A stretch of 64,000 nt of DNA, taken from the NCBI RefSeq assembly GCF_022179545.1, contig NZ_AP025518.1, forward strand, positions 2,356,001 through 2,420,000, given 5' to 3'. The position numbers were made by a program, and so were the translations under genes. Within the stretch, counting starts at the first letter, position 1. Each line of letters begins with the position of its first letter. The notes beneath the pieces are model-generated. The model was not told where the DNA came from and ran no database searches. It was given only the letters and a program-made list of their open reading frames with translations. Below are positions 21,506 to 30,997 of the stretch, one piece after another. This stretch comes from Mycolicibacterium fortuitum subsp. fortuitum (GTDB taxonomy: Bacteria; Actinomycetota; Actinomycetes; Mycobacteriales; Mycobacteriaceae).

Positions 21506-21512
21506 GGCTTTT

Positions 21513-21851
21513 CTAGATGATCGTGTAACCGATCGCGGCCAGCGTCCGCGCGACATTCCGTCCGTCGGCGCTGCCCGGGAGTTTGTCGGTGCTGTCGATC
21601 TGCAGACCTTCACCGACCACACCGTAGAGCTCTGTCGATACCGGGTCGTCAGGTTCCGGCGGCTCGACGCGGCCATCCGGGTAGATGCACTGAGCCCGCA
21701 TGGCCCACAGGGTCTGCGCGGCGGCGACGACGTTGTAGCCGCACAGCGGCGGGCTCAGGTGATAGAGCTCCAGGTCGCCCACCGCAAGGATCTTCATCAC
21801 CGGATCGGTATGCGGTAGAGAACCCACCAAGCGTGCGATGCCAGAGTTCAC
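21513..21851 (-). CDS. Conserved small protein of unknown function
   Basis: This is a 112-residue protein I do not recognise. It has no signal peptide, membrane segment or known motif. Visible features are KILAVGDLELYHLSPPLCGYN near residues 20-40, an acidic proline stretch (VEPPEPDDPVS) and a C-terminal ARTLAAIGYTII. TAGATT (complement of 21858-21863) lies exactly six bases before the GTG, a leaderless promoter arrangement that supports it as a real gene. It converges on ilvC across the terminator. Confidence 0.6.
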   Translation of the reverse strand: MNSGIARLVGSLPHTDPVMKILAVGDLELYHLSPPLCGYNVVAAAQTLWAMRAQCIYPDGRVEPPEPDDPVSTELYGVVGEGLQIDSTDKLPGSADGRNVARTLAAIGYTII

Positions 21852-21942
21852 GACTCAAATCTAAGTGGTACCGCCGCGGCTGCGGCGCAGCATTTTTGGC
21901 CAGGCGGATTCCGCTGGACCGCCCGGCTGCCGTGTGGATCGG

Positions 21943-22125
21943 TCAGGTCGCGCAGCCGATGGGCGCGGGCCCGTCGCCGTTCTGCGCGGCCTCACATGCT
22001 TGCCGGAACCAGGCTCCGCCGGCGTCACCCGTCGCATACCCGCCACCAGCCTCGCCGCGCGCGTACCCGCCACCGGCACTGCCCGTCGCGTAGCCCCCGC
22101 CGGCGTCGCCGCGCGAAAACGCGCC
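21943..22125 (-). repeat. In-frame post-stop extension with 27-bp Gly-Tyr repeats
   Basis: Directly after the TGA of the small secreted gene, the same frame stays open for 60 codons to another TGA (complement of 21943-21945). It contains four 27-base units at 22110-22003 (descending): GDAGGGYAT, GSAGGGYAR, GEAGGGYAT and the diverged GDAGGAWFR. A unique tail with two cysteines follows (RQACEAAQNGDGPAPIGCAT). The pre-stop GDPGGGGYV looks like a further degenerate copy. The continuity suggests one coding sequence cut by a TGA. Confidence 0.7.
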
Positions 22126-22278
22126 TCAGGCGTGGTTGTTCACGTAGCCGCCACCACCGGGATCGCCCGGAGCGGCCAGAGCGCTGCCCGCAGGGCCCAA
22201 CAGCGCCGCGAACGCCAGTGACGCCGCAGCGACACCGCTGAACACGAACTTCAGTCGCGTCGTCTTCTGTTCCATCAT
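22126..22278 (-). CDS. Small secreted Gly-rich protein (possibly truncated by an in-frame TGA)
   Basis: Read to its TGA, this is a 50-residue protein: a basic start (MMEQKTTRLKF), a hydrophobic core (VAAASLAFAALLG) and a signal-peptidase site at GSALA/APGD, leaving a mature part of only 15 residues (APGDPGGGGYVNNHA). Such a short mature product is unusual. The frame continues beyond the stop with the same Gly-Gly-Tyr repeat style, which suggests a nonsense change or read-through. Function is unknown. Starts at 22278 and 22275 are adjacent ATGs and cannot be separated. The 133 bases up to the WrbA-like gene contain nothing else I recognise. Confidence 0.6.
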   Translation of the reverse strand: MMEQKTTRLKFVFSGVAAASLAFAALLGPAGSALAAPGDPGGGGYVNNHA

Positions 22279-22411
22279 CGCCAGTTCCCTGGTCGTGGCC
22301 CTGCACGTCGCTGTCGGCCTGCCCAACGCGCACATGAGCGCCTGCGTCACGATTTTACGTGATGCAGGTCACACTGGCTATCGTCGATGGCAGGACAGGC
22401 TTGCCGGCACG

Positions 22412-23023
22412 TCACGAGGCAAGCCGGGCGGCCACGCTGACCACCCGCCGGGCCAGGTGGTCGATCGCGTCATAGGTGGCCGCGTCGAACTCGTTGATGT
22501 TGTCGTGATTGGCGATCAGGCTCGCGCCGTAGGGGTTGCCGTCGACGAACTTGACCGGGTCGGTGTAGCCCGGCGGCACGATGATCCCGCCCCAGTGCAT
22601 CAGCGTCACGTACAGCGTCAGCAACGTGCTCTCCTGGCCGCCGTGCGCCGTGTTGGACGACGTGAACCCGGCATACACCTTGTCGGCGAGCTTGCCCTGT
22701 GACCACAGGCCGCCGAGCGAGTCAAGAAATGCGCGCAACTGCGAAGCGACAGAACCGAATCGGGTAGGGGAGCCGAAGATCACCGCATCCGCCCACACGA
22801 TGTCCTCGCCGGTGGCCGCCGGAAGATCTTTGGTGGCTTCATAATTGGCGGTCCAAGCCGGGTTGTGGGCGAAGGAGGCCGGATCGGCGGTCTCGGCGAC
22901 CGGCCGCAACCGAACCTCGGCGCCCGCAGCCTCCGCGGTGGCGGTGACGCGTTGGGCCATGTGGGTGCCGTGGCCGGTGGCGGAGTAGTAGATGACGGCG
23001 ACCTTGGGGGCAGAGTTGGTCAT
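22412..23023 (-). CDS. NAD(P)H:quinone oxidoreductase, WrbA-like flavoprotein
   Basis: This 203-residue flavodoxin-fold protein has an FMN phosphate loop (YYSATGHGTHMAQR, residues 12-25), the flavin-ring contact GSPTRFGSVASQL, and the WrbA-type FTSSNTAHGGQESTLLT and HWGGIIVPPGYTD segments. WrbA enzymes reduce quinones by two electrons, limiting semiquinone radicals. The ATG overlaps the stop of the upstream FAD oxidoreductase gene (ATGA), so the two are translationally coupled. Confidence 0.9.
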   Translation of the reverse strand: MTNSAPKVAVIYYSATGHGTHMAQRVTATAEAAGAEVRLRPVAETADPASFAHNPAWTANYEATKDLPAATGEDIVWADAVIFGSPTRFGSVASQLRAFLDSLGGLWSQGKLADKVYAGFTSSNTAHGGQESTLLTLYVTLMHWGGIIVPPGYTDPVKFVDGNPYGASLIANHDNINEFDAATYDAIDHLARRVVSVAARLAS

Positions 23024-24456
23024 GGCGCCAGCTTAGGCAGATCCCTGATGCCGAACTCGCGTTTCAGCACGGTGCGCGCAGCGTAGAAGCCCGCCATCCC
23101 GTGGACTCCGCCGCCGGGCGGGGCGGCCGACGAGCACAGATACGCCTTGGGGATCGGTGTGGTCCACGGATCGAACCGCGGCGTGGGGCCCAGCAGCGCG
23201 CTGGCCATGTTGTTGCCACCGACGCCGATATCGCCACCCACCAGGTTGGCGTTGTGCTGGTCCATCTGCGAGGCAGGCACGCTGCGTACGGCGACCACCA
23301 GATCGCGGAAGCCCGGGGCGAACCGCTCGAAGATCTCGGTTACCGTCTCGGCGAGATCCCGCGTGGAATTGTTCGGCACGTGGACGTAGGTCCACAGGGG
23401 CCTGCGGCCTGCGGCATCGATGCGCGACGGGTCGGCGATGTGGGGCAATGCGGCCAGCACCATGGGCCACTCGGCATGGCGACCCGCGGCGATCTCAGCT
23501 TCGGCCAGTGCCATCTGCGCCCGGCTGCCGCCCAGATGCAGCGTGGGCGCCTGCGTCAGGCGTGGGTCGCGCCAAGGAATCTCGCCGCTCAACACGAAAT
23601 CGACCTTCGCGACTCCCGGCCCGTAGGAGTAGCGGCTCAACGCCCGGGCGTAGCGAGGCGGCAGTTTCTTGCCGTAGATCGACAGCAGGGCGGTCGGAGC
23701 GGTGTCGTAGAGCACCACACCGCTCGGCGGTTCGACCACCTCCTGCCCGAGGATCAGTTCGCCGCCGTGGGAGAGCAGATCGGCGATCAACGCGTCGGGA
23801 ATGGCGCGCGATCCGCCGATCGGAATCGGCCATCCCACCGCGTGCCCCAGTGTCGCCAACATCAACCCGGCGCCGCCCGACACCAGCGACGGCATCATTG
23901 AAATCGTATGTGCCGCAACACCACTGAACAGCGCACGAGCGTCCTCGCCTTTCAGTAGTCGCCACAGCGGGGTGCCCTGCACCAGCAGCCGGGGTGCCAC
24001 GCGTGCCGCCGCGGCCAGCGACGGCGGCATCGATCGCTTGTCACCGAGGATGAGACCGACCACGCCGTCGCAATCGGCGGCCAACGGCCCGAGCAGACGT
24101 CGCCAGGACTCACCGAAGTCCAATTCGCTGCAGGTGCGCTCGATGTCGCGATAGCCGACCGCGGCGGGCCGGTCGACCAGCGGGCTGGCGTAGGAGATCT
24201 CGGGGACGGCCAGCTTCACCCCGCGAGCCTGCAGGTCGTAGGCGGCGAAGAACGGCGACGCCAGAGCCAGCGGGTGGACCGCCGAGCAGATGTCGTGGCT
24301 GACCCCGGGAAATTCCGGATCGGGCAAGGTACGGGCACCGCCACCCGGCGTCGGCTGCGCTTCGATCACGCGTACCGACAATCCGGCTCGGGCGCAGATG
24401 ACCGCGGCGGACAGGCCGTTGGGGCCGCTGCCGACGATTGTGACGTCCACGCCCAT
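23020..24456 (-). CDS. FAD-dependent oxidoreductase, phytoene dehydrogenase-like
   Basis: This 478-residue protein begins MGVDVTIVGSGPNGLSAAV, an FAD-binding GxGxxG at residues 9-14, followed by VIEAQPTPGGGARTL, typical of phytoene desaturase/amine oxidase relatives. The C-terminal FAD segment GGVHGMAGFYAARTVL is also present. It resembles Rv2997 in length and in position beside serA. The substrate is unknown; there is no phytoene synthase nearby, so a carotenoid role is not supported by context. The frame remains open upstream over serA, but ATG 24456 fits the family. It is divergent from serA. Confidence 0.85.
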   Translation of the reverse strand: MGVDVTIVGSGPNGLSAAVICARAGLSVRVIEAQPTPGGGARTLPDPEFPGVSHDICSAVHPLALASPFFAAYDLQARGVKLAVPEISYASPLVDRPAAVGYRDIERTCSELDFGESWRRLLGPLAADCDGVVGLILGDKRSMPPSLAAAARVAPRLLVQGTPLWRLLKGEDARALFSGVAAHTISMMPSLVSGGAGLMLATLGHAVGWPIPIGGSRAIPDALIADLLSHGGELILGQEVVEPPSGVVLYDTAPTALLSIYGKKLPPRYARALSRYSYGPGVAKVDFVLSGEIPWRDPRLTQAPTLHLGGSRAQMALAEAEIAAGRHAEWPMVLAALPHIADPSRIDAAGRRPLWTYVHVPNNSTRDLAETVTEIFERFAPGFRDLVVAVRSVPASQMDQHNANLVGGDIGVGGNNMASALLGPTPRFDPWTTPIPKAYLCSSAAPPGGGVHGMAGFYAARTVLKREFGIRDLPKLAP

Positions 24457-24510
24457 CAGTACACCGCACGCGGTGCGGCTGTGGTAGGGCGCACACACTA
24501 GGCTGTCCGC

Positions 24511-26097
24511 GTGAGTCTTCCCGTTGTTTTGATTGCCGACAAGCTCGCGGAATCGACCGTCGCCGCACTTGGTGACCAGGTAGAGGTCAGGTGGGTCGAC
24601 GGTCCGGACCGCGAGAAGCTGCTCGCTGCCGTGCCGGAAGCCGACGCGCTCCTGGTGCGTTCCGCCACCACGGTGGACGCCGAGGTCATCGCCGCGGCCC
24701 CCAAACTCAAGATCGTCGCCCGCGCCGGCGTCGGCCTGGACAACGTCGACGTAGACGCCGCCACCGCCCGCGGCGTGCTCGTGGTCAACGCGCCGACCTC
24801 CAACATCCACAGCGCCGCCGAGCATGCGCTGGCCCTGCTGCTGGCCACCGCCCGGCAGATCCCCGCGGCTGATGCGACCCTGCGCGAGCACACCTGGAAG
24901 CGGTCGTCGTTCTCGGGTGTCGAAATCTTCGACAAGACCGTCGGCGTCGTCGGCCTGGGCCGCATCGGGCAGCTGGTCGCCCAGCGCCTGGCCGCCTTCG
25001 GCGCGCACATCGTGGCGTACGACCCCTATGTGTCGCAGGCCCGGGCAGCCCAGCTCGGCATCGAGTTGCTGCCGCTGGACGACCTGCTCGCGCGCGCCGA
25101 CTTCATCTCGGTGCACCTGCCCAAGACCAAGGAGACCGCCGGCCTGCTCGGCAAGGAGAACCTCGCCAAGACCAAGCCGGGCGTCATCATCGTCAACGCC
25201 GCCCGCGGTGGCCTGATCGATGAGCAGGCCCTGGCCGACGCCATCACCAGCGGCCATGTGCGGGCCGCCGGCCTGGACGTGTTCGCCACCGAACCGTGCA
25301 CCGACAGCCCGCTGTTCGAACTGCCGCAGGTCGTCGTGACCCCGCATCTGGGCGCCTCGACCGCCGAGGCGCAGGACCGGGCGGGCACCGACGTGGCCGC
25401 GAGCGTGAAGCTGGCCCTGGCCGGCGAATTCGTGCCGGACGCTGTGAACGTCGGCGGCGGGGCCGTCGGCGAAGAGGTGGCGCCGTGGCTGGACCTCGTG
25501 CGCAAGCTCGGCCTGCTGGCCGGTGCCCTGTCCGACGCGGCCCCCGTGTCGCTGTCGGTGCAGGCACGCGGCGAGCTGGCCAGCGAGGACGTCGAGATCC
25601 TGCGCCTGTCGGCGCTGCGTGGGTTGTTCTCCGCGGTGGTCGACGAGCAGGTCACCTTCGTCAACGCTCCGACACTGGCCGCCGACCGCGGGGTGACCTC
25701 CGAGATCAGCACCGCCACCGAGAGTCCCAACCACCGCAGCGTGGTCGACGTGCGCGTCGTGCACGCCGACGGCAGCGCGGTGAACGTCGCGGGCACCCTG
25801 AGCGGGCCGCAGCTGGTCGAGAAGATCGTCCAGATCAACGGGCGCAACTTCGATCTGCGGGCCGAGGGCTACAACCTCATCGTCCACTACAACGATCAGC
25901 CGGGCGCGCTCGGCAAGATCGGCACCTTGCTCGGCGGGGCCAACGTCAACATCCTGGCCGCGCAGCTGAGCCAGGACGTCGACGGCGACAGCGCCATCGT
26001 GATGCTGCGCCTGGACACCGACGTGCCCGAGGACGTGCGCTCCGCGCTCGCCGCCGCGGTCGACGCGACGACGCTGGAAGTGGTCGACCTGTCATGA
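24511..26097 (+). CDS. serA: D-3-phosphoglycerate dehydrogenase
   Basis: SerA oxidises 3-phosphoglycerate, the first step of serine synthesis. The 528 residues are the long actinobacterial form: a substrate domain, a Rossmann domain ([17 protein letters not shown]), the catalytic [13 protein letters not shown] region, then an inserted ASB domain and a C-terminal ACT domain ([19 protein letters not shown]) for serine inhibition. TAGGCT at 24499-24504 is six bases before the GTG, so the mRNA is probably leaderless. Its stop overlaps the leuB start. Confidence 0.97.
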   Translation: MSLPVVLIADKLAESTVAALGDQVEVRWVDGPDREKLLAAVPEADALLVRSATTVDAEVIAAAPKLKIVARAGVGLDNVDVDAATARGVLVVNAPTSNIHSAAEHALALLLATARQIPAADATLREHTWKRSSFSGVEIFDKTVGVVGLGRIGQLVAQRLAAFGAHIVAYDPYVSQARAAQLGIELLPLDDLLARADFISVHLPKTKETAGLLGKENLAKTKPGVIIVNAARGGLIDEQALADAITSGHVRAAGLDVFATEPCTDSPLFELPQVVVTPHLGASTAEAQDRAGTDVAASVKLALAGEFVPDAVNVGGGAVGEEVAPWLDLVRKLGLLAGALSDAAPVSLSVQARGELASEDVEILRLSALRGLFSAVVDEQVTFVNAPTLAADRGVTSEISTATESPNHRSVVDVRVVHADGSAVNVAGTLSGPQLVEKIVQINGRNFDLRAEGYNLIVHYNDQPGALGKIGTLLGGANVNILAAQLSQDVDGDSAIVMLRLDTDVPEDVRSALAAAVDATTLEVVDLS

Positions 26098-27104
26098 AAC
26101 TCGCCGTAATCGCCGGTGACGGTATCGGCCCCGAGGTCATCGCCGAGGCACTGAAGGTGCTCGACGCCGTCCTGCCGGGTGTGGACCGCACTGAATACGA
26201 TCTGGGCGCGCGGCGGTACCACGCGACCGGGGAGACGCTGCCCGAGGGATTCGTCGACGAGCTCAAGGGCTACGACGCAATCCTGTTGGGCGCCATCGGC
26301 GATCCCTCGGTACCCAGCGGTGTGCTCGAACGCGGGTTGCTGCTCAACATGCGGTTCGCGTTGGACCACCACGTGAACCTGCGGCCGTCGAAGTTGTTCG
26401 CCGGGGTTTCCAGCCCGCTGGCGGGTAACCCCGAGATCGACTTCGTGGTGGTGCGCGAGGGTACCGAGGGTCCCTACACCGGCACCGGTGGGGCGATCCG
26501 GGTGGGCACCCCGCACGAGGTCGCCACCGAAGTGTCCACCAACACCCGGTTCGGTGTGGAGCGAGTCGTGCGTTATGCGTTCGACAAAGCCCGCGCTCGA
26601 CGCAAACACCTCACCCTGGTGCACAAGAACAATGTGCTGGCGTTCGCCGGCTCCCTGTGGAAGCGCACCGTCGACGAGATCGGCACCGAATACCCGGATG
26701 TCGAGACGGCCTACCAGCACATCGACGCGGCAACCATTCACATGGTCACCGATCCCGGCCGGTTCGACGTGATCGTCACCGACAACCTGTTCGGCGACAT
26801 CATCACCGACCTGGCGGCCGCGGTCTCCGGCGGTATCGGTCTGGCCGCTTCGGGCAACATCGATGCGACGGGCACCAATCCCTCGATGTTCGAACCGGTG
26901 CACGGCAGCGCACCCGACATCGCCGGGCAGGGGATCGCGGATCCCACGGCCGCGGTGATGAGCGTGGCGCTGCTGCTCACGCACATCGGCGAAACCGACG
27001 CCGCAGCGCGGGTCGACAAGGCGGTCGGTGAGCACCTGGCCACTCGGGGCGACGCGAAGCTCTCGACCAGCGAGGTCGGCGAGCGCATTCTGTCGCTGCT
27101 GTAG
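26094..27104 (+). CDS. leuB: 3-isopropylmalate dehydrogenase
   Basis: LeuB carries out the NAD-dependent oxidative decarboxylation of 3-isopropylmalate in leucine synthesis. With the ATG at 26094, overlapping the serA stop (ATGA), the protein is 336 residues, the usual length. Family motifs include [17 protein letters not shown], the phosphate loop GAIGDP, and the NAD-site [15 protein letters not shown] after [14 protein letters not shown]. The same frame is open into serA, but only the part after 26094 is LeuB. Coupling to serA rather than to leuCD is the mycobacterial order. Confidence 0.97.
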   Translation: MKLAVIAGDGIGPEVIAEALKVLDAVLPGVDRTEYDLGARRYHATGETLPEGFVDELKGYDAILLGAIGDPSVPSGVLERGLLLNMRFALDHHVNLRPSKLFAGVSSPLAGNPEIDFVVVREGTEGPYTGTGGAIRVGTPHEVATEVSTNTRFGVERVVRYAFDKARARRKHLTLVHKNNVLAFAGSLWKRTVDEIGTEYPDVETAYQHIDAATIHMVTDPGRFDVIVTDNLFGDIITDLAAAVSGGIGLAASGNIDATGTNPSMFEPVHGSAPDIAGQGIADPTAAVMSVALLLTHIGETDAAARVDKAVGEHLATRGDAKLSTSEVGERILSLL

Positions 27105-27129
27105 CCGGTGACTCCGCGCTGAGTCGGCG

Positions 27130-27717
27130 GTGACTACCGGGTTCGCCACACTGACACGGCAGTGCTGGCTGTTCGCCATCGGGTCGTCGTTCTTCGCGGT
27201 CGCCACCGCGCCCGGCTTCCCGTTGCTGGCCGGCGCGGGTACGACCAACGCGCTGTGCTTCGTCGGCTCATGGTTTTTCAGCACGGCGGCATACCTGCAG
27301 CTGGTGCTGGCCCGACGCGGACTCGACTGGTGGTCGGCCGCCACCCAATTCGCGGGCACCCTGCTGTTCAACCTGAGCACGGGGGCCGCGGTGTGGGCAC
27401 ACACGATCGTCGGTGAGCGGCGCTACGTGTGGGCTCCCGATGCGACCGGTTCGATGGCCTTCCTGGTCAGCGGTGTGCTCGCGGTGGTGGCAGTCGGCAC
27501 CTGGTCACCCAGATCCGTTGACTGGCGGGCCGCCTGGATCAACCTGGCCGGTTGCGTGGCGTTCGGTGTCTCCGCGCTGGCGGCGTTCGTTCGCAAGACG
27601 GGTGTCACGGTCGACGAAAGGCTCGCCAACTTCGGTACTTTCGTCGGCGCGCTGTGTTTCTTGGCGGCTGCGCTGATGTTGCGGCCGCGGTCTGACACGG
27701 CATCGACTCTGCGCTGA
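27130..27717 (+). CDS. YrhK-like integral membrane protein
   Basis: This 195-residue protein has about five or six hydrophobic segments: near 13-32, 40-60, 73-90, 108-124, 137-154 and 168-184. Motifs such as NALCFVGSWFFSTAAYLQL and the paired repeats resemble the YrhK domain of unknown function. It starts at GTG 27130, 25 bases after leuB, and may be read through from that operon. No enzymatic residue pattern is apparent. Confidence 0.7.
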   Translation: MTTGFATLTRQCWLFAIGSSFFAVATAPGFPLLAGAGTTNALCFVGSWFFSTAAYLQLVLARRGLDWWSAATQFAGTLLFNLSTGAAVWAHTIVGERRYVWAPDATGSMAFLVSGVLAVVAVGTWSPRSVDWRAAWINLAGCVAFGVSALAAFVRKTGVTVDERLANFGTFVGALCFLAAALMLRPRSDTASTLR

Positions 27718-27793
27718 GGGCGCTGGCCACGCGAGCGCCGGTCGATCGCTCAGCGTCGGGCCGCGATGAATCTCTCGGCGCCGGTCGGTCTAT

Positions 27794-28408
27794 ATGCGCA
27801 TGGGACTCATCGACATCGAAATCTTCGCCACCCTCGATCTCGTCGCGCAGGCGCCGGGAGGCCCTGACGAGGACCCCGAAGGATTCTCGTTCGGCGGCTG
27901 GCAGGCGCCGCTGATCGACGAAGTCTCGGGCGCGCAGGTCGGTGCGGCATACGAAGGCACCGACGCACTGTTGCTCGGACGGCGCACCTATGACATCTTC
28001 GCCGCATACTGGCCGAACCAGAACGACGAGTTCGGCACGCTGTTCAACAGCATTCCGAAGTACGTGGCCTCCCGCGGCACCCCTGAACTGTCGTGGGCCG
28101 GTTCGACACAGCTGGGTTCTGACCTGGCCGGTGCGGTGCGGGAAATCCGTGACCGGCACGAGAAGGTGAAGGTCGTGGGGAGCCTGAATCTGGTTCAGAC
28201 GCTCTTGCGGGAGAAGCTCTTCGACCGGATCGACCTCTGGGTGCACCCGATCATGCTCGGCGCCGGGAAGAAGGTGTTCGACGGTGGCGCGGTGCCCACG
28301 AACGTCAGCCTTTTGCAGTCGCCGGTGGCCAGCCCGAACGGCATTGTGTATCTGCAATACGGACTCGCCGAGGGAATCCCGGGGACAGGTGACATGAGCG
28401 CGGCCTGA
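27794..28408 (+). CDS. Dihydrofolate reductase-family protein (RibD C-terminal fold)
   Basis: This 204-residue protein carries the RibD-C/DHFR-like fold seen in many small actinobacterial reductases: ALLLGRRTYDIFAAYWP, then VVGSLNLVQTLLREKL with the nucleotide-binding GS, and LWVHPIMLGAGKKVF. It lacks the strict DHFR catalytic pattern, so folate reduction should not be assumed; NADPH use is expected from the fold. ATG 27794 lies close to another ATG at 27800. It is convergent with the MFS gene. Confidence 0.82.
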   Translation: MRMGLIDIEIFATLDLVAQAPGGPDEDPEGFSFGGWQAPLIDEVSGAQVGAAYEGTDALLLGRRTYDIFAAYWPNQNDEFGTLFNSIPKYVASRGTPELSWAGSTQLGSDLAGAVREIRDRHEKVKVVGSLNLVQTLLREKLFDRIDLWVHPIMLGAGKKVFDGGAVPTNVSLLQSPVASPNGIVYLQYGLAEGIPGTGDMSAA

Positions 28409-28483
28409 ACCGGAGTCCGTTCGGCGTGCGCGGCCGGCAATTTCTGGTGGCAGCCGTCGCGCTCGCGCTCTCCACGCAAACGA

Positions 28484-29674
28484 TCAGATGGTTGTTGTTC
28501 GCTCGTCGGCCGGTACGAGCGGCACCGCCAACAGTGGCAACAACGCACACACCGCGAATGCCGCGGGGTACCCGGCCACCCCGATCAGGGCGCCGAACAA
28601 CGGCGCAGAGCTGGCGGTGGCCAGGTGCTGGCTGGTGTTCTGGGTTCCCAGCGCCCGCCCGCTCCAGAACGGACCGGCGATCTCGGCGATCGCGGTGAAT
28701 GCCAAACCGTTGTCGGACACCGTGATCACCGATGCGATGACGATCAGCACGACACTGATCGGGGAGCCCAGCCAGTCGGTGAGAGCCAGCAGTCCCATTG
28801 TCGCTGCGGCCGCCAAAGCGATGGTGCGGATCGGCCGCAGCCGCTGTCCTACCACATCGGACCATCGGCCCGCGGCGATCCGCCCTGCCGCGCCCAGCAA
28901 TTGAGCGACGGTCACCAGCGTGCCCGCCGATGCCGCAGACCACCCCCGATCACTCATCAACCACACCAGGGTGAAGGTCCAGACCAGGCCCTGAGGGACG
29001 ACCAGCAGCACGGACACGGCGTGGATGCGCCACAACACGTTTGAGCCGCGGTACGGGTTGGCCAGATGCTCGGCCGGCGCCTCGTGACGCGGCGGCCGCG
29101 GCGGATCCAGCACGCCCACAGCGCAGATCGCCGCGGACAACACGCACACGATCGCCGGGAACATCAATGCGGTTGCCACACCGTGCGATTCGGCGAGGCG
29201 GGGAATGACCAACGCGCCCAGGCCGACACCCAACGGGGTTGCCGTCTGGCGGATTCCCATGGCCAGCCCGCGCTGCTCGGGTGGAAACCACCCGACCACA
29301 ACCCGCCCGCTTGCCGAATTGCTGCTGGCCGCTGCCATTCCGCCCAAGAGCAGGAACATGCCGACGGTCACCAGGGAATGAGCGGCGGCCGCGCCGAACG
29401 CCGCAGCGGCGGTCAGGGCCGAGCCCACCGTCAACACGATCCGTTCGCCGACCCGGTCGACGACGTAGCCCCAGGCGATCAGCGTGATCACCAGACCGAA
29501 GCTCGGCATCGACGACAGCAGACCGGCCTGGGCCAAATCGAGGCCGCGCTCGGAGTGCAGGGTGGGGATCAGGAATGCCGCGCCGTTGATGAACACGTTG
29601 GCACAAGTGGTCGCAGTCAGTGCGATCGCCAACATCGACCAACGGCGAAACGTGCTGATCGATGAAACCGGCAT
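28484..29674 (-). CDS. MFS transporter
   Basis: This 396-residue protein has twelve hydrophobic segments and the family's loop signature GYVVDRVGERIVL between segments 2 and 3. It corresponds by position to Rv2994, a putative drug-efflux permease. Substrate and direction of transport cannot be read from sequence. The ATG at 29674 is divergent from the secreted lipase gene, with 86 bases between starts. Confidence 0.9.
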   Translation of the reverse strand: MPVSSISTFRRWSMLAIALTATTCANVFINGAAFLIPTLHSERGLDLAQAGLLSSMPSFGLVITLIAWGYVVDRVGERIVLTVGSALTAAAAFGAAAAHSLVTVGMFLLLGGMAAASSNSASGRVVVGWFPPEQRGLAMGIRQTATPLGVGLGALVIPRLAESHGVATALMFPAIVCVLSAAICAVGVLDPPRPPRHEAPAEHLANPYRGSNVLWRIHAVSVLLVVPQGLVWTFTLVWLMSDRGWSAASAGTLVTVAQLLGAAGRIAAGRWSDVVGQRLRPIRTIALAAAATMGLLALTDWLGSPISVVLIVIASVITVSDNGLAFTAIAEIAGPFWSGRALGTQNTSQHLATASSAPLFGALIGVAGYPAAFAVCALLPLLAVPLVPADERTTTI

Positions 29675-29760
29675 GTCGGCATCGTTTCACGGATGTCTCA
29701 AAATGTTGAATCGCATTCTCATTATCTGAGATACGGCACTGCTTGCCATAGGGTGTGCTC

Positions 29761-30939
29761 GTGAAGAAGTCGTTTGCGGCAGTCATTCTGTTCACGTGTG
29801 GATTCTTGACAGCGCCGAGCGCAGTGGCGGCGGCTCCGGACTGGTCCGGTCTGGATGCCCGTCACTACGATGCGCCGATCCCGGTGGCCGGCACCCTGAT
29901 CGAGACGGTTCCACTCGACCCGGTGTTGTCCGTGCCCGGCGCGGCGCAGGCCTACCGCATCCTGTACTCGACTGTCGATCAGCATGATTCGCCGGCCGTC
30001 AGCACCGCGGCGGTGTTCATCCCGCACGGTGTCCCGCCCGAGGGTGGCTGGCCGACGATCGCGTGGGCCCACGGCACCGTGGGACTCGGCGACGATTGCG
30101 CTCCCTCGGCGCAACCACGCAGCGCACGGGATGTGGAGTACCTCACGCACTGGCTCGACCAGGGCTACGCCGTCGTCGGCTCGGACTACGCCGGGCTGGG
30201 CACACCCGGATTGATGAGTTACCTCAACAGCGTGGCCACAGCGCACAGCGTCGTCGATTCCGTGATCGCCATGCACCACATGGATCTGCCGCTGTCGCCG
30301 AAGTGGGCCCTCGTCGGCCAGTCGCAGGGCGGCGGGGCCGCGGTCAACAGTGCGCGCTGGGCGACCGAATTCAGCCGCGGCACCGGCTTGGACTACCGCG
30401 GCGTGGTGGCGACGGGTACGCCGTTCAACGTCGAGGGCATCGTCAAGCAGGCCGGTCCCGACATGGCACTGCCGCCGAGTCTCGGGCCGGCCGCCAACAG
30501 CTACACGGGTTACATCCTGGCCGGGCTGCGTGAGGCGCGGCCGGCGCTCGACATCGACAGCGTGCTCGCCCCGGCCGGACTGGACGCGGTCGCCAAGGCG
30601 GAGGTGTTGTGCAAGCCGCAACTGGACCAGCAACTCACCGGGATGACGCCGACCGACTACTTCCGTGCGCCGCTGGCCTCCCTGCCCGGGCTCAACGAAG
30701 CCCTCGACTCGTACCTGGGCACCCCGACCAGCGGGTACGACCGACCGATCTTCCTGGGCGTGGGGCTGTTGGATCGCGATGTCCCACCGAACATGTCGCA
30801 GCAACTTGCCGATCAGCTCCGCGCCAACGGCCAGGACGTCACCCTCAAGGTCTATCCCGACGAAGATCACTCCGGGACGGTGATGGCGTCCGTTCCGGAC
30901 TCCACACCGTTTCTCGCCGCGCTGTTCGACGGGCCCTGA
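29761..30939 (+). CDS. Secreted alpha/beta hydrolase, secretory lipase family
   Basis: This 392-residue exported hydrolase has a signal peptide (MKKSFAAVILFTCGFLTAPS, cleavage near AVAAA/PDWSG). The nucleophile motif is GQSQGGG with Ser188; SDYAGLGTPG precedes it, and YPDEDHSGT near the C-terminus carries the likely catalytic His. This is the LIP-type secretory lipase pattern. I chose GTG 29761 over the GTG two codons earlier because TAGGGT at 29749-29754 lies six bases upstream. TCTCA-N5-TGAGA at 29717-29731 is a possible operator shared with the divergent MFS gene. Confidence 0.86.
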   Translation: MKKSFAAVILFTCGFLTAPSAVAAAPDWSGLDARHYDAPIPVAGTLIETVPLDPVLSVPGAAQAYRILYSTVDQHDSPAVSTAAVFIPHGVPPEGGWPTIAWAHGTVGLGDDCAPSAQPRSARDVEYLTHWLDQGYAVVGSDYAGLGTPGLMSYLNSVATAHSVVDSVIAMHHMDLPLSPKWALVGQSQGGGAAVNSARWATEFSRGTGLDYRGVVATGTPFNVEGIVKQAGPDMALPPSLGPAANSYTGYILAGLREARPALDIDSVLAPAGLDAVAKAEVLCKPQLDQQLTGMTPTDYFRAPLASLPGLNEALDSYLGTPTSGYDRPIFLGVGLLDRDVPPNMSQQLADQLRANGQDVTLKVYPDEDHSGTVMASVPDSTPFLAALFDGP

Positions 30940-30997
30940 CAGCCTTGACCCGAGGCGTCCGCGCTGGTGGTGGGACGCGCGCACTACCCTGGTCAAA

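Noticed and set aside
23020-25887. A 955-codon minus-strand frame that would extend the FAD oxidoreductase across serA
   Set aside because: Only the part from ATG 24456 shows FAD-enzyme sequence; the rest is antisense to serA.
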